Below, piece after piece: positions 7,831 to 16,692 of a stretch of DNA of 64,000 bases (positions are counted from its first letter, which is position 1; each line of letters opens with the position of its first letter). Location of the stretch: NCBI RefSeq assembly GCF_900101675.1, contig NZ_FNKG01000001.1, forward strand, positions 975,378 to 1,039,377. Direction: 5' to 3'. The translations under genes and the position numbers were made by a program. The DNA is from Curtobacterium sp. UNCCL20. GTDB lineage: Bacteria > Actinomycetota > Actinomycetes > Actinomycetales > Microbacteriaceae. The notes beneath the pieces are model-generated. The model saw only the letters and a list, made by a program, of their open reading frames with translations. It did no database searches and was not told the origin of the DNA.

Positions 7831-9141
7831 ATGTCAACCGCCACCGACACCCCGACCGGCGCACTCCCCGCCACCGCCTCCGGCACCGTTTCGCCGGTGT
7901 CCGCGTCCGCCTCCGCGGGCGACCGCGTCGTCGCTCCCCGAGGCCGCCGCTCGCACACCCGGCGCCGTCACGGGTTCGGCTTCTGGGCCGTGGCCTTCGC
8001 GTTCCTGTCGGTGATGGCCTTCGCGACCGTCCCCGCTCCGCTCTACGTGATCTACCAGGCGCGCGACGGGTTCCCGACATTCACGACGACCGTGGTGTTC
8101 GCGGCGTACGGGGTCGGCGTCGTCGGCGCACTCTTCCTCGCCGGGCACCTCAGCGACGTGCACGGCCGGCGGCCGCTCATCCTCGTGTCGATCGCGCTCG
8201 AACTCGTCGCCGCGGTGCTCTTCCTGCTCTGGAACGACGTCTCCGGCCTCATCGTCGCGCGGCTCGTGACCGGCCTCGGCGTCGGACTCCTGACGGCGAC
8301 CGCGACGGCGCACCTCGGTGAGCTGCGGGTCCGTGCGACCGGTTCGCAGCGCTCGGCGGCCGGTGCCGGAGTCGCAGCCGGCGCGGTGAACCTCGGCGGT
8401 CTGTCGCTCGGCGCCCTCGTCGGCGGAGCCCTGGCCGAGTTCGTCGGGCAGCCGCTGATGGTGCCGTACGTGGTGTTCCTCGTGGCGCTGGCGGTCGCGT
8501 TCGTCCTGGTCCTCGCCGTCCCGGAGACCGTCGACCGCCCGGAGACGCCCGTCGCCTACCGCCCGCAGCGGCTGCAGGCGCCCGAGGGCAAGTCCGGCGC
8601 GTTCTGGGCCGCCGGGACCGCGGCGTTCGCGGCGCTCGCCGTGCAGGGGCTCTTCACGTCGGTCGCGCCGACGTTCCTCGGGACGACCTTCCACGTGACC
8701 GACCGGCTCGCCGCCGGAGCCACGACGTTCGGCGTGTTCGCCGCGAGTGCGCTGTCGCAGATCGTGTTCGCACGGCTGGCGCAGCGCACGCAGATCCGGC
8801 TCGGCATGGTGCTGCTCGTCGGCGGGCTCGTCATCCTGGCGGTCGCCGCGGTGGTGCTGCAGGTCGCCGGGTTCATCGGCGGCGGCGTGATCGCCGGCGC
8901 CGGCGTGGGGCTGCTCTTCAAGGCGTCGATCTCCAGCGCCGGAGCCCTCGTCGGCCCGGAGCGTCGCGGCGGGGTCCTCGCCGCCACGTTCCTCATCGCC
9001 TATGCCGGGCTCACCGTCCCCGTCGTGGCCGTGGGTGCCGCGCTGCTCGTGCTGCCGACGCTCCCGGTCCTGCTCGCCTACGTCGTGTTCGTCGCGGTTC
9101 TGGCCGTCGTCGCCGGTCGGCGTCTGGCCGCGAAGGCGTAG
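7831..9141 (+). CDS. MFS transporter
   Basis: A 436-residue major facilitator with twelve predicted helices. The LSDVHGRRPLILVS loop after helix 2 is the family signature, and the long Ser/Thr/Ala-rich N-terminus (about 45 residues) ends in a basic RRGRRSHTRRRHGFG stretch before the first helix. The ATG at 7831 is the first in frame after the divergent LysR gene. The arrangement suggests an exporter induced by the LysR effector. Substrate cannot be told from sequence. Confidence 0.8.
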   Translation: MSTATDTPTGALPATASGTVSPVSASASAGDRVVAPRGRRSHTRRRHGFGFWAVAFAFLSVMAFATVPAPLYVIYQARDGFPTFTTTVVFAAYGVGVVGALFLAGHLSDVHGRRPLILVSIALELVAAVLFLLWNDVSGLIVARLVTGLGVGLLTATATAHLGELRVRATGSQRSAAGAGVAAGAVNLGGLSLGALVGGALAEFVGQPLMVPYVVFLVALAVAFVLVLAVPETVDRPETPVAYRPQRLQAPEGKSGAFWAAGTAAFAALAVQGLFTSVAPTFLGTTFHVTDRLAAGATTFGVFAASALSQIVFARLAQRTQIRLGMVLLVGGLVILAVAAVVLQVAGFIGGGVIAGAGVGLLFKASISSAGALVGPERRGGVLAATFLIAYAGLTVPVVAVGAALLVLPTLPVLLAYVVFVAVLAVVAGRRLAAKA

Positions 9142-9204
9142 GGCGCTTCGGCTCGCGCCCCGCCCGGGCCCGGAGGCGTGGCACCCGTCCGGCATACTGG
9201 GCGC

Positions 9205-9816
9205 GTGACCCAGAAGCGCAGCCGTTCGGTCGTGACGGGGGTCGCGGCCGTCGTGGCCGCCGGCCTCGTCGCCGGGGCGTTCGCACTGACCGTCCAGCGC
9301 GGGGCCGACGACCCGGTCCTCGGCGGTGCCGCGGCGACGGTGACCCCGAGCGCGACCGCCGGGGACGGCACCGCGGCCGACGGTACGGTCACGATCACCC
9401 TGACCGGCCCGGACCTCCCCGGCAGCACCGTCCTCGACCGCTGCGCCTCGGACACCCGGCAGACCGTCGCCCGGTACGACACCGCTGCGCTTGGCTCGGT
9501 CGTCATGCAGTGCGGCAACTCGAGCCAGGGCTACGAGCACATCCGCGTCCGCCACACGCAGGACTGGGACGACGTCGTGACGGGGCACGGCTCCCGCGAC
9601 TGGGACGACGCGATGCTCACCGCCGTGCAGACCACACTCGAGACACCGCGCACGGGGTACCCGCAGGACGCCGGCGACGGCAAGGTCTGCTACGTCGCCC
9701 CCGTGCAGTTCGACGACGGATCCCGCCCCGATGCGGAGCCGTTCGTCAAGGTGATCGTCTCCGCCACCACCGAGCGGGTCATCACGGCGTACCCGACGCG
9801 CGACGACGGCTGCTGA
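9205..9816 (+). CDS. Secreted or membrane-anchored protein of unknown function
   Basis: A 203-residue protein with a short basic start and one hydrophobic segment (about residues 8-30), so either a signal peptide or an anchor, followed by a soluble domain with several Cys residues. The GTG at 9205 follows a CATACT -10-like box by six bases, which suggests a leaderless message and fixes the start; the in-frame upstream ATG lies before that promoter. I do not recognise the family. It resembles in layout the extracellular domain of the sigma-partner protein at 5996. Confidence 0.55.
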   Translation: MTQKRSRSVVTGVAAVVAAGLVAGAFALTVQRGADDPVLGGAAATVTPSATAGDGTAADGTVTITLTGPDLPGSTVLDRCASDTRQTVARYDTAALGSVVMQCGNSSQGYEHIRVRHTQDWDDVVTGHGSRDWDDAMLTAVQTTLETPRTGYPQDAGDGKVCYVAPVQFDDGSRPDAEPFVKVIVSATTERVITAYPTRDDGC

Positions 9817-9880
9817 CCGCACCCCGCCGGGTCGATTGACGGGTCGATGTCGGTTCGATCGAGGTCGGAAGGTCGACCCC

Positions 9881-9997
9881 GAACGACGATGCCGATGTCG
9901 TGCGACTGCGACGATGTCGTCCCGTGCACGCGCCGGTTCGCCGCGGTTGCAACGAACGACGATGCCGATGTCGTACGACCGCGACGATGTCGTTCCG
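9881..9997. repeat. Intergenic direct repeat, two 44-base copies
   Basis: Copies at 9881-9924 and 9954-9997 differ at only three positions and lie 73 bases apart. Each contains two smaller elements ending in ATGTCGT with short ACGAC/GTCGT arms. Upstream, 9832-9880 is rich in GTCGAT. The whole 9817-10056 gap lies between convergent genes and holds no gene I can support. Confidence 0.6.
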
Positions 9998-10056
9998 CAT
10001 CGACGCCGCGCCGAGGCCGCGCCGACGCCCGCGCCGCCGCATCCGAGCGCACCGCC

Positions 10057-10977
10057 CTAGGCGTGCACCTCGTGCTCGTGCCGCCGGTGCGCGGCCGGCT
10101 CGAGCTGGAACGTCGAGTGCTCCACGGGGACGTCGAAGTGCTCCGCCACGCACTGCTGCAGCGCGTCGAGGATCCGGGGCGCGTGTGCGGTCGAGAAGCA
10201 CTCGTCGTCCACCACCACGTGCGCGGTGAGGTTCGGCACGCCGGTCGCCACGAGCGTCGCGTGCAGGTCGTGCACGGCGATGACGTGGTCGAGCTCGAGG
10301 ATGTGCCCGCGCACCGCGTCGAGGTCGAGCCCCGGCGGCGTCGACTCGAGCAGCACGTTCGCGGTCTCGCGCAGCAGTCGGATCGCCCGCGGCAGGATGA
10401 GCAGCCCGATCAGGATGGCGGCGACCGAGTCGGCCCGTTCCCAGCCGGTGACCATCAGCACGATCGCGGCCGCGATGACGGCGACGGACCCGAGGGTGTC
10501 GTTCAGGACCTCGAGCCGCGCGGCCCGCGAGGTGAAGCCCTCACCCGATGCCCGCAGCAGCACCCCGTACGCGACGAGGTTGCCGACGAGCCCGATGATC
10601 CCGAACACGAGCAGCGGTCCGGAGTGGATCTCGGCGGGGACGACCAGCCGCTGCACCGCCGAGATGATGACGTAGACGCCGACCGCGAGCAGGATCGCCG
10701 CCTGCGCCGTGGCCCCGAGCACCTCGGCCCGCTGGAAGCCCCAGGTGCGCTGCGCGGTCGGGCTGCGGCGGGCGAGTCGGGTGGCGACGAGCCCGATGCC
10801 GAGGCCACCGGTGTCGACGACCATGTGCCCGGCGTCGACGAGCAGTGCCAGGGAGCCGGTGACCACGGCGCCGACGACCTCGGCGAGCAGGATGCCCGCG
10901 GAGATGCAGAACGCGATGAGCAGCGCACGCTCGGACGCGTGTCCGTGCGTGTGCGCTGCTCCGTGGTCGTGGCCCAT
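10057..10977 (-). CDS. Cation diffusion facilitator, zinc/cadmium/cobalt exporter
   Basis: A 306-residue CDF protein of the CzcD/ZitB type. The His-rich N-terminus (GHDHGAAHTHGH), the D48-H51xxxD55 metal site in helix 2 (DAGHMVVDTGG), six helices and a C-terminal cytoplasmic metal-sensing domain ending in HRRHEHEVHA are all visible. It would export zinc or a similar divalent metal in exchange for protons. It ends facing a repeat-bearing convergent gap. No metalloregulator is adjacent. Confidence 0.85.
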   Translation of the reverse strand: MGHDHGAAHTHGHASERALLIAFCISAGILLAEVVGAVVTGSLALLVDAGHMVVDTGGLGIGLVATRLARRSPTAQRTWGFQRAEVLGATAQAAILLAVGVYVIISAVQRLVVPAEIHSGPLLVFGIIGLVGNLVAYGVLLRASGEGFTSRAARLEVLNDTLGSVAVIAAAIVLMVTGWERADSVAAILIGLLILPRAIRLLRETANVLLESTPPGLDLDAVRGHILELDHVIAVHDLHATLVATGVPNLTAHVVVDDECFSTAHAPRILDALQQCVAEHFDVPVEHSTFQLEPAAHRRHEHEVHA

Positions 10978-11024
10978 GCCCCCATCGTAGGTTTCCGCAC
11001 CGTGGACATGCCAGGATCGGGAGC

Positions 11025-11690
11025 GTGACCCGGTCGCCCTACGAGCTGAGCGCGACGCCGGACGTCCTCGCCCGGCTGCACCCCCGGCTGCGGACGTACT
11101 TCGGACCGATCCCGCCCGGGCACGTCGGCCGTGGCGAGGGGGTCTTCACCGTGGTGGGGACGCCGCGCCGGTGGCTCTGGCCCGTCCTCGCGTGGTTCGC
11201 CCGTGACGCCGTCATGTTCCCGGTCTGGGAACGGGACGTCCCCTTCACGGTCGAGAACCGGCCGGCTCGCGTCCGTCGTGGTGCGCACGGCCTGGAGGAA
11301 CGGATCGCCGTCCGCGCCCACCGCACCTTCCGCTTCCGCTCCGGGGACCGCACGATGGTGGACGCCATCACCGCCGAACCGGACGGTCTGGTCGACCACC
11401 TCGGTCGCCACGGGCGTGTCAGCGCGCTCCTGCGGACGGAGGTCGACGCGGCGGGATCGGACGCGGGTGCCCTGCGCCTGGTCTCCACGCGGGTGTCGTT
11501 CCGCGCGCTGGGACGCGAGGTGCGCCTTCCGGCCCCGATCGCCCCGCGTGTGACGCTCGTGGAACGATTCGATGACGAAGCCGACGTGCAGCGCGTGTCC
11601 CTGGTGCTCCGGGCGCCGCTCGTCGGCACGCTGTACCGGTACGAGGGGGCGTTCCGGTACGAGATCGCGCCGGACCGAGACGGGGGATGA
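11025..11690 (+). CDS. DUF4166-domain protein
   Basis: A 221-residue soluble protein matching the DUF4166 style (PYFGPIPPG-like opening, RHRTFRFRSG and ERFDDEADVQRVSL segments). DUF4166 is often fused or adjacent to a TIGR01777-type epimerase, as here, where the two genes overlap by ATGA. The GTG at 11025 follows a weak GGGAG site. Function is unknown; the pairing suggests an accessory role to the reductase-like partner. Confidence 0.65.
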   Translation: MTRSPYELSATPDVLARLHPRLRTYFGPIPPGHVGRGEGVFTVVGTPRRWLWPVLAWFARDAVMFPVWERDVPFTVENRPARVRRGAHGLEERIAVRAHRTFRFRSGDRTMVDAITAEPDGLVDHLGRHGRVSALLRTEVDAAGSDAGALRLVSTRVSFRALGREVRLPAPIAPRVTLVERFDDEADVQRVSLVLRAPLVGTLYRYEGAFRYEIAPDRDGG

Positions 11691-12685
11691 CGATGAGCGA
11701 CGAGAGCGTCGGGACGACCAGGGGCCGAGCGGTGATCGCCGGCGCGAGCGGGTTCGTCGGGAAGTACCTGCAGGACGCGTTCCGCGACGAGGGCTACGAG
11801 GTCGTCACCATCGGCCGCAGCGGCGACGCGGTGTGGGGCAACACCCTCCGCGTCCGCGAGCTCGTCGACGGTGCCGAACTCGTCGTGAACATGGCCGGGA
11901 AGAGCGTGAACTGCCGGTACGGGCGGCGGAACCGGGCGGAGATCATCCGTTCCCGTGTGGACACCACCCTCGAGCTCGCCGAGGCGATCCGCACGAGCGA
12001 GCACCCGCCGCCGCTGTGGGTGAACGCGTCGACGGCGACGATCTACCGGCATGCCGACGACCGGCCGCAGGACGAGGCGACCGGCGAGCTCGGCGAGGGG
12101 TTCTCGGTGTCCGTGGCGAAGGCGTGGGAGGACGCCCTGTTCGCTGCCGACCTGCCCGGCACCCGCCGCGTCGCCCTGCGGATGGCGATCGTGTTCGGCG
12201 ACGGCAGCGCCCTCGTGCCGCTCCTCCGCCTGGCGCAGGCCGGACTCGGTGGACCGCAGTACGACGGCCCCTGGTTCCCGACCCGTTCTCGGCTGCGGGC
12301 GGGGACGTACCACCACGACCGGCACACCCGGGGCCGGCAGAGGTTCAGCTGGGTGCACATCGCCGACGTCCTCGGGGCGATCCGCTTCGTCCGCGACCAC
12401 GACGCCATCGACGGCCCGGTGAACGTGTCGAGCCCGAACCCGTCGGACAACCGCACCGTGATGGCGACGATCCGGGACGCCGTCGGCCGCCGGTTCGGGC
12501 TGCCGACGTGGCGGTGGATGCTCGAGATCGGGTCCTTCGCGATCCGCACCGAGACCGAGCTGGTCCTGAAGAGCCGGTGGGTGGTGCCGACGCGCCTGGT
12601 CGAGGCCGGCTACGAGTTCCGGTACCCGCACCTGCGCGGTGCGCTCGCGGGGATCATCGCCGAGCGTCGCCAGCACCGGGGCTGA
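11687..12685 (+). CDS. TIGR01777-family NAD(P)-binding epimerase-like protein
   Basis: A 332-residue extended short-chain dehydrogenase. The nucleotide-binding GASGFVGKYL at about residues 19-28, a central SVAKAWED segment, and a C-terminal DUF1731-like domain (RRFGLPTWRWML and FRYPHLRGAL) define the TIGR01777 family, usually described as putative sugar-nucleotide epimerases of unknown substrate. It is translationally coupled to the DUF4166 gene. Its 3' end overlaps the convergent EamA gene by 32 bases. Confidence 0.75.
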   Translation: MTMSDESVGTTRGRAVIAGASGFVGKYLQDAFRDEGYEVVTIGRSGDAVWGNTLRVRELVDGAELVVNMAGKSVNCRYGRRNRAEIIRSRVDTTLELAEAIRTSEHPPPLWVNASTATIYRHADDRPQDEATGELGEGFSVSVAKAWEDALFAADLPGTRRVALRMAIVFGDGSALVPLLRLAQAGLGGPQYDGPWFPTRSRLRAGTYHHDRHTRGRQRFSWVHIADVLGAIRFVRDHDAIDGPVNVSSPNPSDNRTVMATIRDAVGRRFGLPTWRWMLEIGSFAIRTETELVLKSRWVVPTRLVEAGYEFRYPHLRGALAGIIAERRQHRG

Positions 12686-13616
12686 CCGCCGGTGCGGGGG
12701 CGTCGACCGGGACGCTGCCGGTCGGCACGGGGACCAACGTCACCTCCGGGCGACGTGCCGGCCGTGACGACCACAGCACCGCGGCCACCACCACGGCGCC
12801 GGCGACGACCTCGACGACGTCCGGCACCTCGCCGAACGCCAGCCACGAGGCGAGCACCCCGACCACCGGGACGAGCATCGAGAACGGCGCGACCGTGCTC
12901 GACGGGTACGCCGCCATCAGCCGCGACCAGATGCCGTACCCGACGAGCGTGGCGACCAGCACGATGTAGAGCAGCCCGAGGTCGGCGGGCAGCGCCTCGG
13001 CCGTGAACGCGGTCCCGACCGCGCGGCCGATCCGGTCCGGCCCCTCGACGACGAACGACAGCACGGCCATCGGGACCGGCGGCACGATCGACCACCAGAG
13101 GGTCAGGTGCAGCGGGTTCGACGCTCCGGCCCGCCGCGTCGCGACGTTGCCGATCGCCCACCCGAGGGCGCCGCAGAGGGCGAGCACGACCGGCAGCAGG
13201 GCCGCCGCCTGCGCCCGGTGCACCGCGATCGCGGCGAGGGCCCCCACCGCGATGGTCACACCGATGACCTGCCGTCCGGTCAGCCGCTCACGCAGGAACA
13301 CCCCGGCGAGCACGACGGTGAACGGCGCCGAGGCCTGCAGGACGAGCGAGGCGAGCCCCGACGGGAGCCCCGCGGCCATCCCGAGGTACAGGAACGCGAA
13401 CTGCAGCACCCCGAGCCCCAGACCGACGAGCAGCAGGCGTCCGAACGGGATCCGGGGTCGCGGCACCAGCAGCACGGTCGGCACCGCCAGCAGGGTGAAC
13501 CGGATCGCGGCGAGCAGGAACGGCGGGAAGTGCTCGAGTGCGAGCGCCGTCGCGGGGAAGTTGAGGCCCCAGACGACGGCGACGACCACGGCGAGGAGAC
13601 GATCACGGGGGAGCAC
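12654..13616 (-). CDS. EamA/DMT-family transporter
   Basis: A 320-residue ten-helix drug/metabolite transporter made of two EamA repeats (first starting with VVAVVWGLNFPATALALEHF, second around LALCGALGWAIGNVATRRAG). I chose GTG 13616, just before the first helix, because a longer frame would cross the promoter shared with lysR. The Pro/Val-rich tail after the last helix is not conserved in the family. Divergent pairing with LysR is typical for amino-acid or metabolite exporters. Substrate unknown. Confidence 0.8.
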   Translation of the reverse strand: MLPRDRLLAVVVAVVWGLNFPATALALEHFPPFLLAAIRFTLLAVPTVLLVPRPRIPFGRLLLVGLGLGVLQFAFLYLGMAAGLPSGLASLVLQASAPFTVVLAGVFLRERLTGRQVIGVTIAVGALAAIAVHRAQAAALLPVVLALCGALGWAIGNVATRRAGASNPLHLTLWWSIVPPVPMAVLSFVVEGPDRIGRAVGTAFTAEALPADLGLLYIVLVATLVGYGIWSRLMAAYPSSTVAPFSMLVPVVGVLASWLAFGEVPDVVEVVAGAVVVAAVLWSSRPARRPEVTLVPVPTGSVPVDAPAPAVSPGAGDARR

Positions 13617-13634
13617 GGGATCCAGCCTGGAGCC

Positions 13635-13668
13635 CTTGCGGATGTAGCACCAGCGAATGTTCCGCAAG
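13635..13668. promoter_or_regulatory. Candidate LysR operator, inverted repeat between EamA and lysR
   Basis: CTTGCGGA (13635-13642) and TCCGCAAG (13661-13668) are perfect 8-base inverted arms with an 18-base spacer. The right arm overlaps the expected -35 position of lysR, whose TAGCCT -10 is at 13677-13682, so autoregulation plus control of the transporter is likely. Confidence 0.6.
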
Positions 13669-13688
13669 CGTCGTTGTAGCCTCCCTGC

Positions 13689-14603
13689 ATGGTCGACTTC
13701 GACGTGCAGCTCCTCGCCGTCCTCCGCGAACTCGCCGAACGGGGCAGCGTCACCGCCGTCGCCGAGGCCACGCACCGCACGCCGAGTGCGGTGTCCCAGC
13801 AGTTGCAGACCCTGCAGCGTCAGGTCGGTGCCGTCCTGGTCGAGCGGATCGGGCGCGGCGTCCGGCTCACCGAGGACGGCCGGGTGCTCGCGGGACTGGC
13901 TGCCGGAGTGGCCACGGCGATCGCCACGGTGGACGCCGCGTGGAGCGAGCACCTCGGTGGCGCGTCCGGACGGGTCGACCTCGCCGTGTTCCCGTCCGCC
14001 GCGGAGCTGCTGCTCCCCGGGCTCCTCACCCGGATGCAGGACCACCCCGGCATCGAGCTCGTCCTGGTCGACGTGGACGTCAGCGAGGACGAGTTCGGCC
14101 CGCTCGCCGCCGACCACGACGTCGTGATCGGGCACCGGCCGGACGGAGCGCCGCCGGCGGGGCGTGGCGCGCTCGAGACGGTGTCGCTCCTGCGGGAACC
14201 CCTCGACGTCGCGCTGCCGCTCGGGCACCGCCTGGCGTCACGTGCGCGCGTCGGCATCGACGACGTCGTCGGGGAGTCGTGGATCGGCGTGCCGGAGGGC
14301 TACCCGATCGACCGGGTGCTCACCGCGATGGCGGCCGCGACGGACACCCCGCCGAGCGTCGGGTTCCGGACGATCCACCTGCCGGTCATCGAGAACCTCG
14401 TCGCCGCGGGGCACGGCGTCGCGCTGGTGCCGCGGTACACGTCGGGCACGCGGGCGCCAGGACGCTTCCACCTGGCCGAGCTCGCCGACGTCCGCGCCGG
14501 CCGCCGGATCGAAGCGCTGGTGCGCCCGGACCGTGCGGTCCGTCCCGTGGTCCGCACCGTCCTGGAGGCGCTGGTCGCCGAAGCAGTGGACGTCACCACC
14601 TGA
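13689..14603 (+). CDS. LysR-family transcriptional regulator, next to EamA transporter
   Basis: A 304-residue LysR protein: helix-turn-helix in residues 1-60 (ELAERGSVTAVAEATHRTPSAVSQQLQTLQ) and effector-binding domain from about 90 on. The TAGCCT -10 at 13677-13682 lies six bases before the ATG, so the transcript is probably leaderless and the start is well fixed. It very likely regulates the divergent EamA transporter through the inverted repeat between them. Effector unknown. Confidence 0.85.
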   Translation: MVDFDVQLLAVLRELAERGSVTAVAEATHRTPSAVSQQLQTLQRQVGAVLVERIGRGVRLTEDGRVLAGLAAGVATAIATVDAAWSEHLGGASGRVDLAVFPSAAELLLPGLLTRMQDHPGIELVLVDVDVSEDEFGPLAADHDVVIGHRPDGAPPAGRGALETVSLLREPLDVALPLGHRLASRARVGIDDVVGESWIGVPEGYPIDRVLTAMAAATDTPPSVGFRTIHLPVIENLVAAGHGVALVPRYTSGTRAPGRFHLAELADVRAGRRIEALVRPDRAVRPVVRTVLEALVAEAVDVTT

Positions 14604-14619
14604 GACGGTGACGTGTGCG

Positions 14620-14645
14620 GCGGGGCCGCCCCGCGCCTCCAGGCC
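14620..14645. terminator. GC hairpin with repeat half-site between convergent genes
   Basis: GCGGGG and CCCCGC arms with a 3-base loop (14620-14634) run into CGCGCCTCCAG, one half of the recurring repeat. It sits between lysR and the convergent purB gene. There is no T-run, so terminator function is tentative. Confidence 0.45.
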
Positions 14646-14668
14646 GCCTGTTCCGGGAAGAGCGGGCC

Positions 14669-16054
14669 CTACACGTCCAGGTGGTCGACCAGCTCGTCGG
14701 CCAGGCCCGTGTAGGTCGCCGGCGTCAGGTTGGTCAGGCGCGCCTTCGCACCCGAGGAGATGTCCAGCCCGTTCACGAACGCGATCAGGTCCTGCTGTCC
14801 GATGCGCTTGCCGCGCGTGAGTTCCTTGAGCATCGCGTACGGGTCCTCGATGTTCGACTGCCCGGCGGTGACCTCGGCACGGATGACCGTCTGGATGGCC
14901 TCGGCGAGCACCTCCCAGTTGTGGTCGAGGTCCTCGGCGAGCCGGCCCTCGTTCACGGCGATCTCGCCCAGGCCGCGCCGCAGGTTGTCGAGCGCGAGCA
15001 GCGAGTGTCCGAACGCGACCCCGATGTTCCGCTGCGTGGTGGAGTCGGTCAGGTCCCGCTGCAGCCGGCTCGTCACCAGCGTCTCGGAGAGCGTGGAGAA
15101 CAGCGCCGACGAGATCTCGAGGTTCGCCTCGGCGTTCTCGAACCGGATCGGGTTGATCTTGTGCGGCATCGTCGACGATCCCGTGGCGCCGGCGACCGGG
15201 ATCTGCGTGAAGTACCCCATCGAGATGTAGGTCCACACGTCGGTCGCCAGGTTGTGCAGGATGCGGTTCGCGTGGCGGACCCGGTCGTAGAGCTCCGCCT
15301 GCCAGTCGTGCGACTCGATCTGCGTCGTCAGCGGGTTCCAGGTGAGGCCGAGGCCCTCGACGAACTCGCGCGACAGCGCGGGCCAGTCGGCCTCAGGGTC
15401 GGCCGCGAGGTGGGCCGAGAACGTGCCCGTCGCGCCGGAGAACTTCCCGAGGTACTCGCCGCCCTCGATCTGGGCGAGGACACGCTCGAGGCGGTACACG
15501 ACCACCGCGAGCTCCTTGCCGAGCGTCGTCGGGGTGGCCGGCTGCCCGTGGGTGTGAGAGAGCATCGGGACGCTCTTCAGCTCGTCGGCCATCGCGCGGA
15601 GCACGGCCAGGACGGCGCGGAACGCGGGCAGCCACACCTGCTCGACGGTGTCGCGCACGGTGAGGGCGTACGAGAGGTTGTTGACGTCCTCGCTCGTGGC
15701 CGCGAAGTGCGTCAGCTCGGCGATCGCGTCGAGCCCGAGCTCGGCCAGACGCCGACGGACGAAGTACTCGACCGCCTTGACGTCGTGGCGGGTCGTCGCC
15801 TCGATCTCGGCGAGTTCGGCGATCTGGTCCTGGCCGAACGTCTCCACGACCCGGCGGAGCGCGGCCTTGTCGTCGACACTGAGCGGCGACGTGGTGAACA
15901 TCGCGTGGTCGGTCAGGAAGATGAGCCACTCGACCTCGACCACGATGCGTGCGCGGTTGAGGCCGGCCTCGGAGAGGTGCTCGCCCACCGTGTGCACGAT
16001 CGGGTAGTAGCGCCCGTCGAGCGGGCTGATCGGCTGCGGGGGAAGGGGGGTCAT
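14669..16054 (-). CDS. purB: Adenylosuccinate lyase
   Basis: A 461-residue fumarase/aspartase-superfamily enzyme that removes fumarate from SAICAR and from adenylosuccinate in purine synthesis. The start ISPLDGRY, the HDVKAVEYF segment, and the signature loop SSTMPHKINP carrying the catalytic serine are clear; length matches the 456-residue Escherichia coli type. The ATG at 16054 overlaps the stop of the phosphatase gene, which fixes the start. It is the last gene of a leftward run 17087-14669. Confidence 0.95.
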   Translation of the reverse strand: MTPLPPQPISPLDGRYYPIVHTVGEHLSEAGLNRARIVVEVEWLIFLTDHAMFTTSPLSVDDKAALRRVVETFGQDQIAELAEIEATTRHDVKAVEYFVRRRLAELGLDAIAELTHFAATSEDVNNLSYALTVRDTVEQVWLPAFRAVLAVLRAMADELKSVPMLSHTHGQPATPTTLGKELAVVVYRLERVLAQIEGGEYLGKFSGATGTFSAHLAADPEADWPALSREFVEGLGLTWNPLTTQIESHDWQAELYDRVRHANRILHNLATDVWTYISMGYFTQIPVAGATGSSTMPHKINPIRFENAEANLEISSALFSTLSETLVTSRLQRDLTDSTTQRNIGVAFGHSLLALDNLRRGLGEIAVNEGRLAEDLDHNWEVLAEAIQTVIRAEVTAGQSNIEDPYAMLKELTRGKRIGQQDLIAFVNGLDISSGAKARLTNLTPATYTGLADELVDHLDV

Positions 16055-16563
16055 GGGGCTCCCTGACGGACTGCCGGCTCGAGTTGGCGGAAGAGCGCCC
16101 GGCAGGCCCGTTCGACGGTCGAGAGCACTCGGTCGAACTCGTGCCGGTCCGCGTAGTACGGATCCGGTACGTCGGTCTGCTGGGGCCAGGCGTCGTCGTA
16201 CCGCAACAGGAGCGTCACCTTCGCGGCGTCGTCCATGGTCGGTGCCCACGAGCGCAGGATGCGTTCGTGGGAGCGGTCGAGTGCGACCACCAGGTCGAGG
16301 TCCGGGAACCGGTCCGGGTCGAACTGACGGGCGCGATGCCTGCTGCCATCGTATCCGCGTGCTGCGAGTGCTGCGATCGTGCGCTCGTCGGCGGGTTCGC
16401 CGACGTGCCAGTCGCCGGTGCCGGCGGACTCGACCTGGAACCGGTCGGTGAGCCCGGCGTCGGCGGCGAGCTGGGCGAAGACGATGCCGGCCATGGGGGA
16501 GCGGCAGATGTTGCCGCTGCAGACGAACGAGACACGGAACGGGGCGTCGGCGTCCGTGGTCAT
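16051..16563 (-). CDS. Low-molecular-weight protein-tyrosine phosphatase
   Basis: A 170-residue LMW-PTP. The CX5R phosphate loop is CSGNICRS at residues 15-22 (nucleophile C15, R21), and the general-acid Asp lies in VPDPYYADRHEF near residue 137. It hydrolyses phosphotyrosine on cytoplasmic proteins, in actinobacteria often linked to exopolysaccharide export or signalling. Its stop overlaps the purB start. The ATG at 16563 gives the usual short N-terminus. Confidence 0.9.
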   Translation of the reverse strand: MTTDADAPFRVSFVCSGNICRSPMAGIVFAQLAADAGLTDRFQVESAGTGDWHVGEPADERTIAALAARGYDGSRHRARQFDPDRFPDLDLVVALDRSHERILRSWAPTMDDAAKVTLLLRYDDAWPQQTDVPDPYYADRHEFDRVLSTVERACRALFRQLEPAVRQGAP

Positions 16564-16626
16564 GGGGACATCATGGCGCAGCGGGGACTCGTGCGCGACG
16601 GCTGTCGTCTCGTCCGCCTCCGGCAG

Positions 16627-16692
16627 GTGCGCTGGTGGTGCGTCGTCGGCTCGCGTCAGGCGCGCAGGTGGCGCGTCGTCGGCTCCCGTCAC
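16627..16692. repeat. Tandem 33-base repeat, two copies
   Basis: Two adjoining, imperfect 33-base units sharing GGTGGYGCGTCGTCGGCTC. They fill most of the gap between the phosphatase and the membrane protein and the second unit overlaps the 3' end of the latter. No coding role is evident. Confidence 0.5.

Noticed and set aside
9881..9997. CRISPR-like repeats
   Set aside because: Only two copies, the spacer is not unit-like and no cas gene is present; the 42 kb array likewise mixes orientations.
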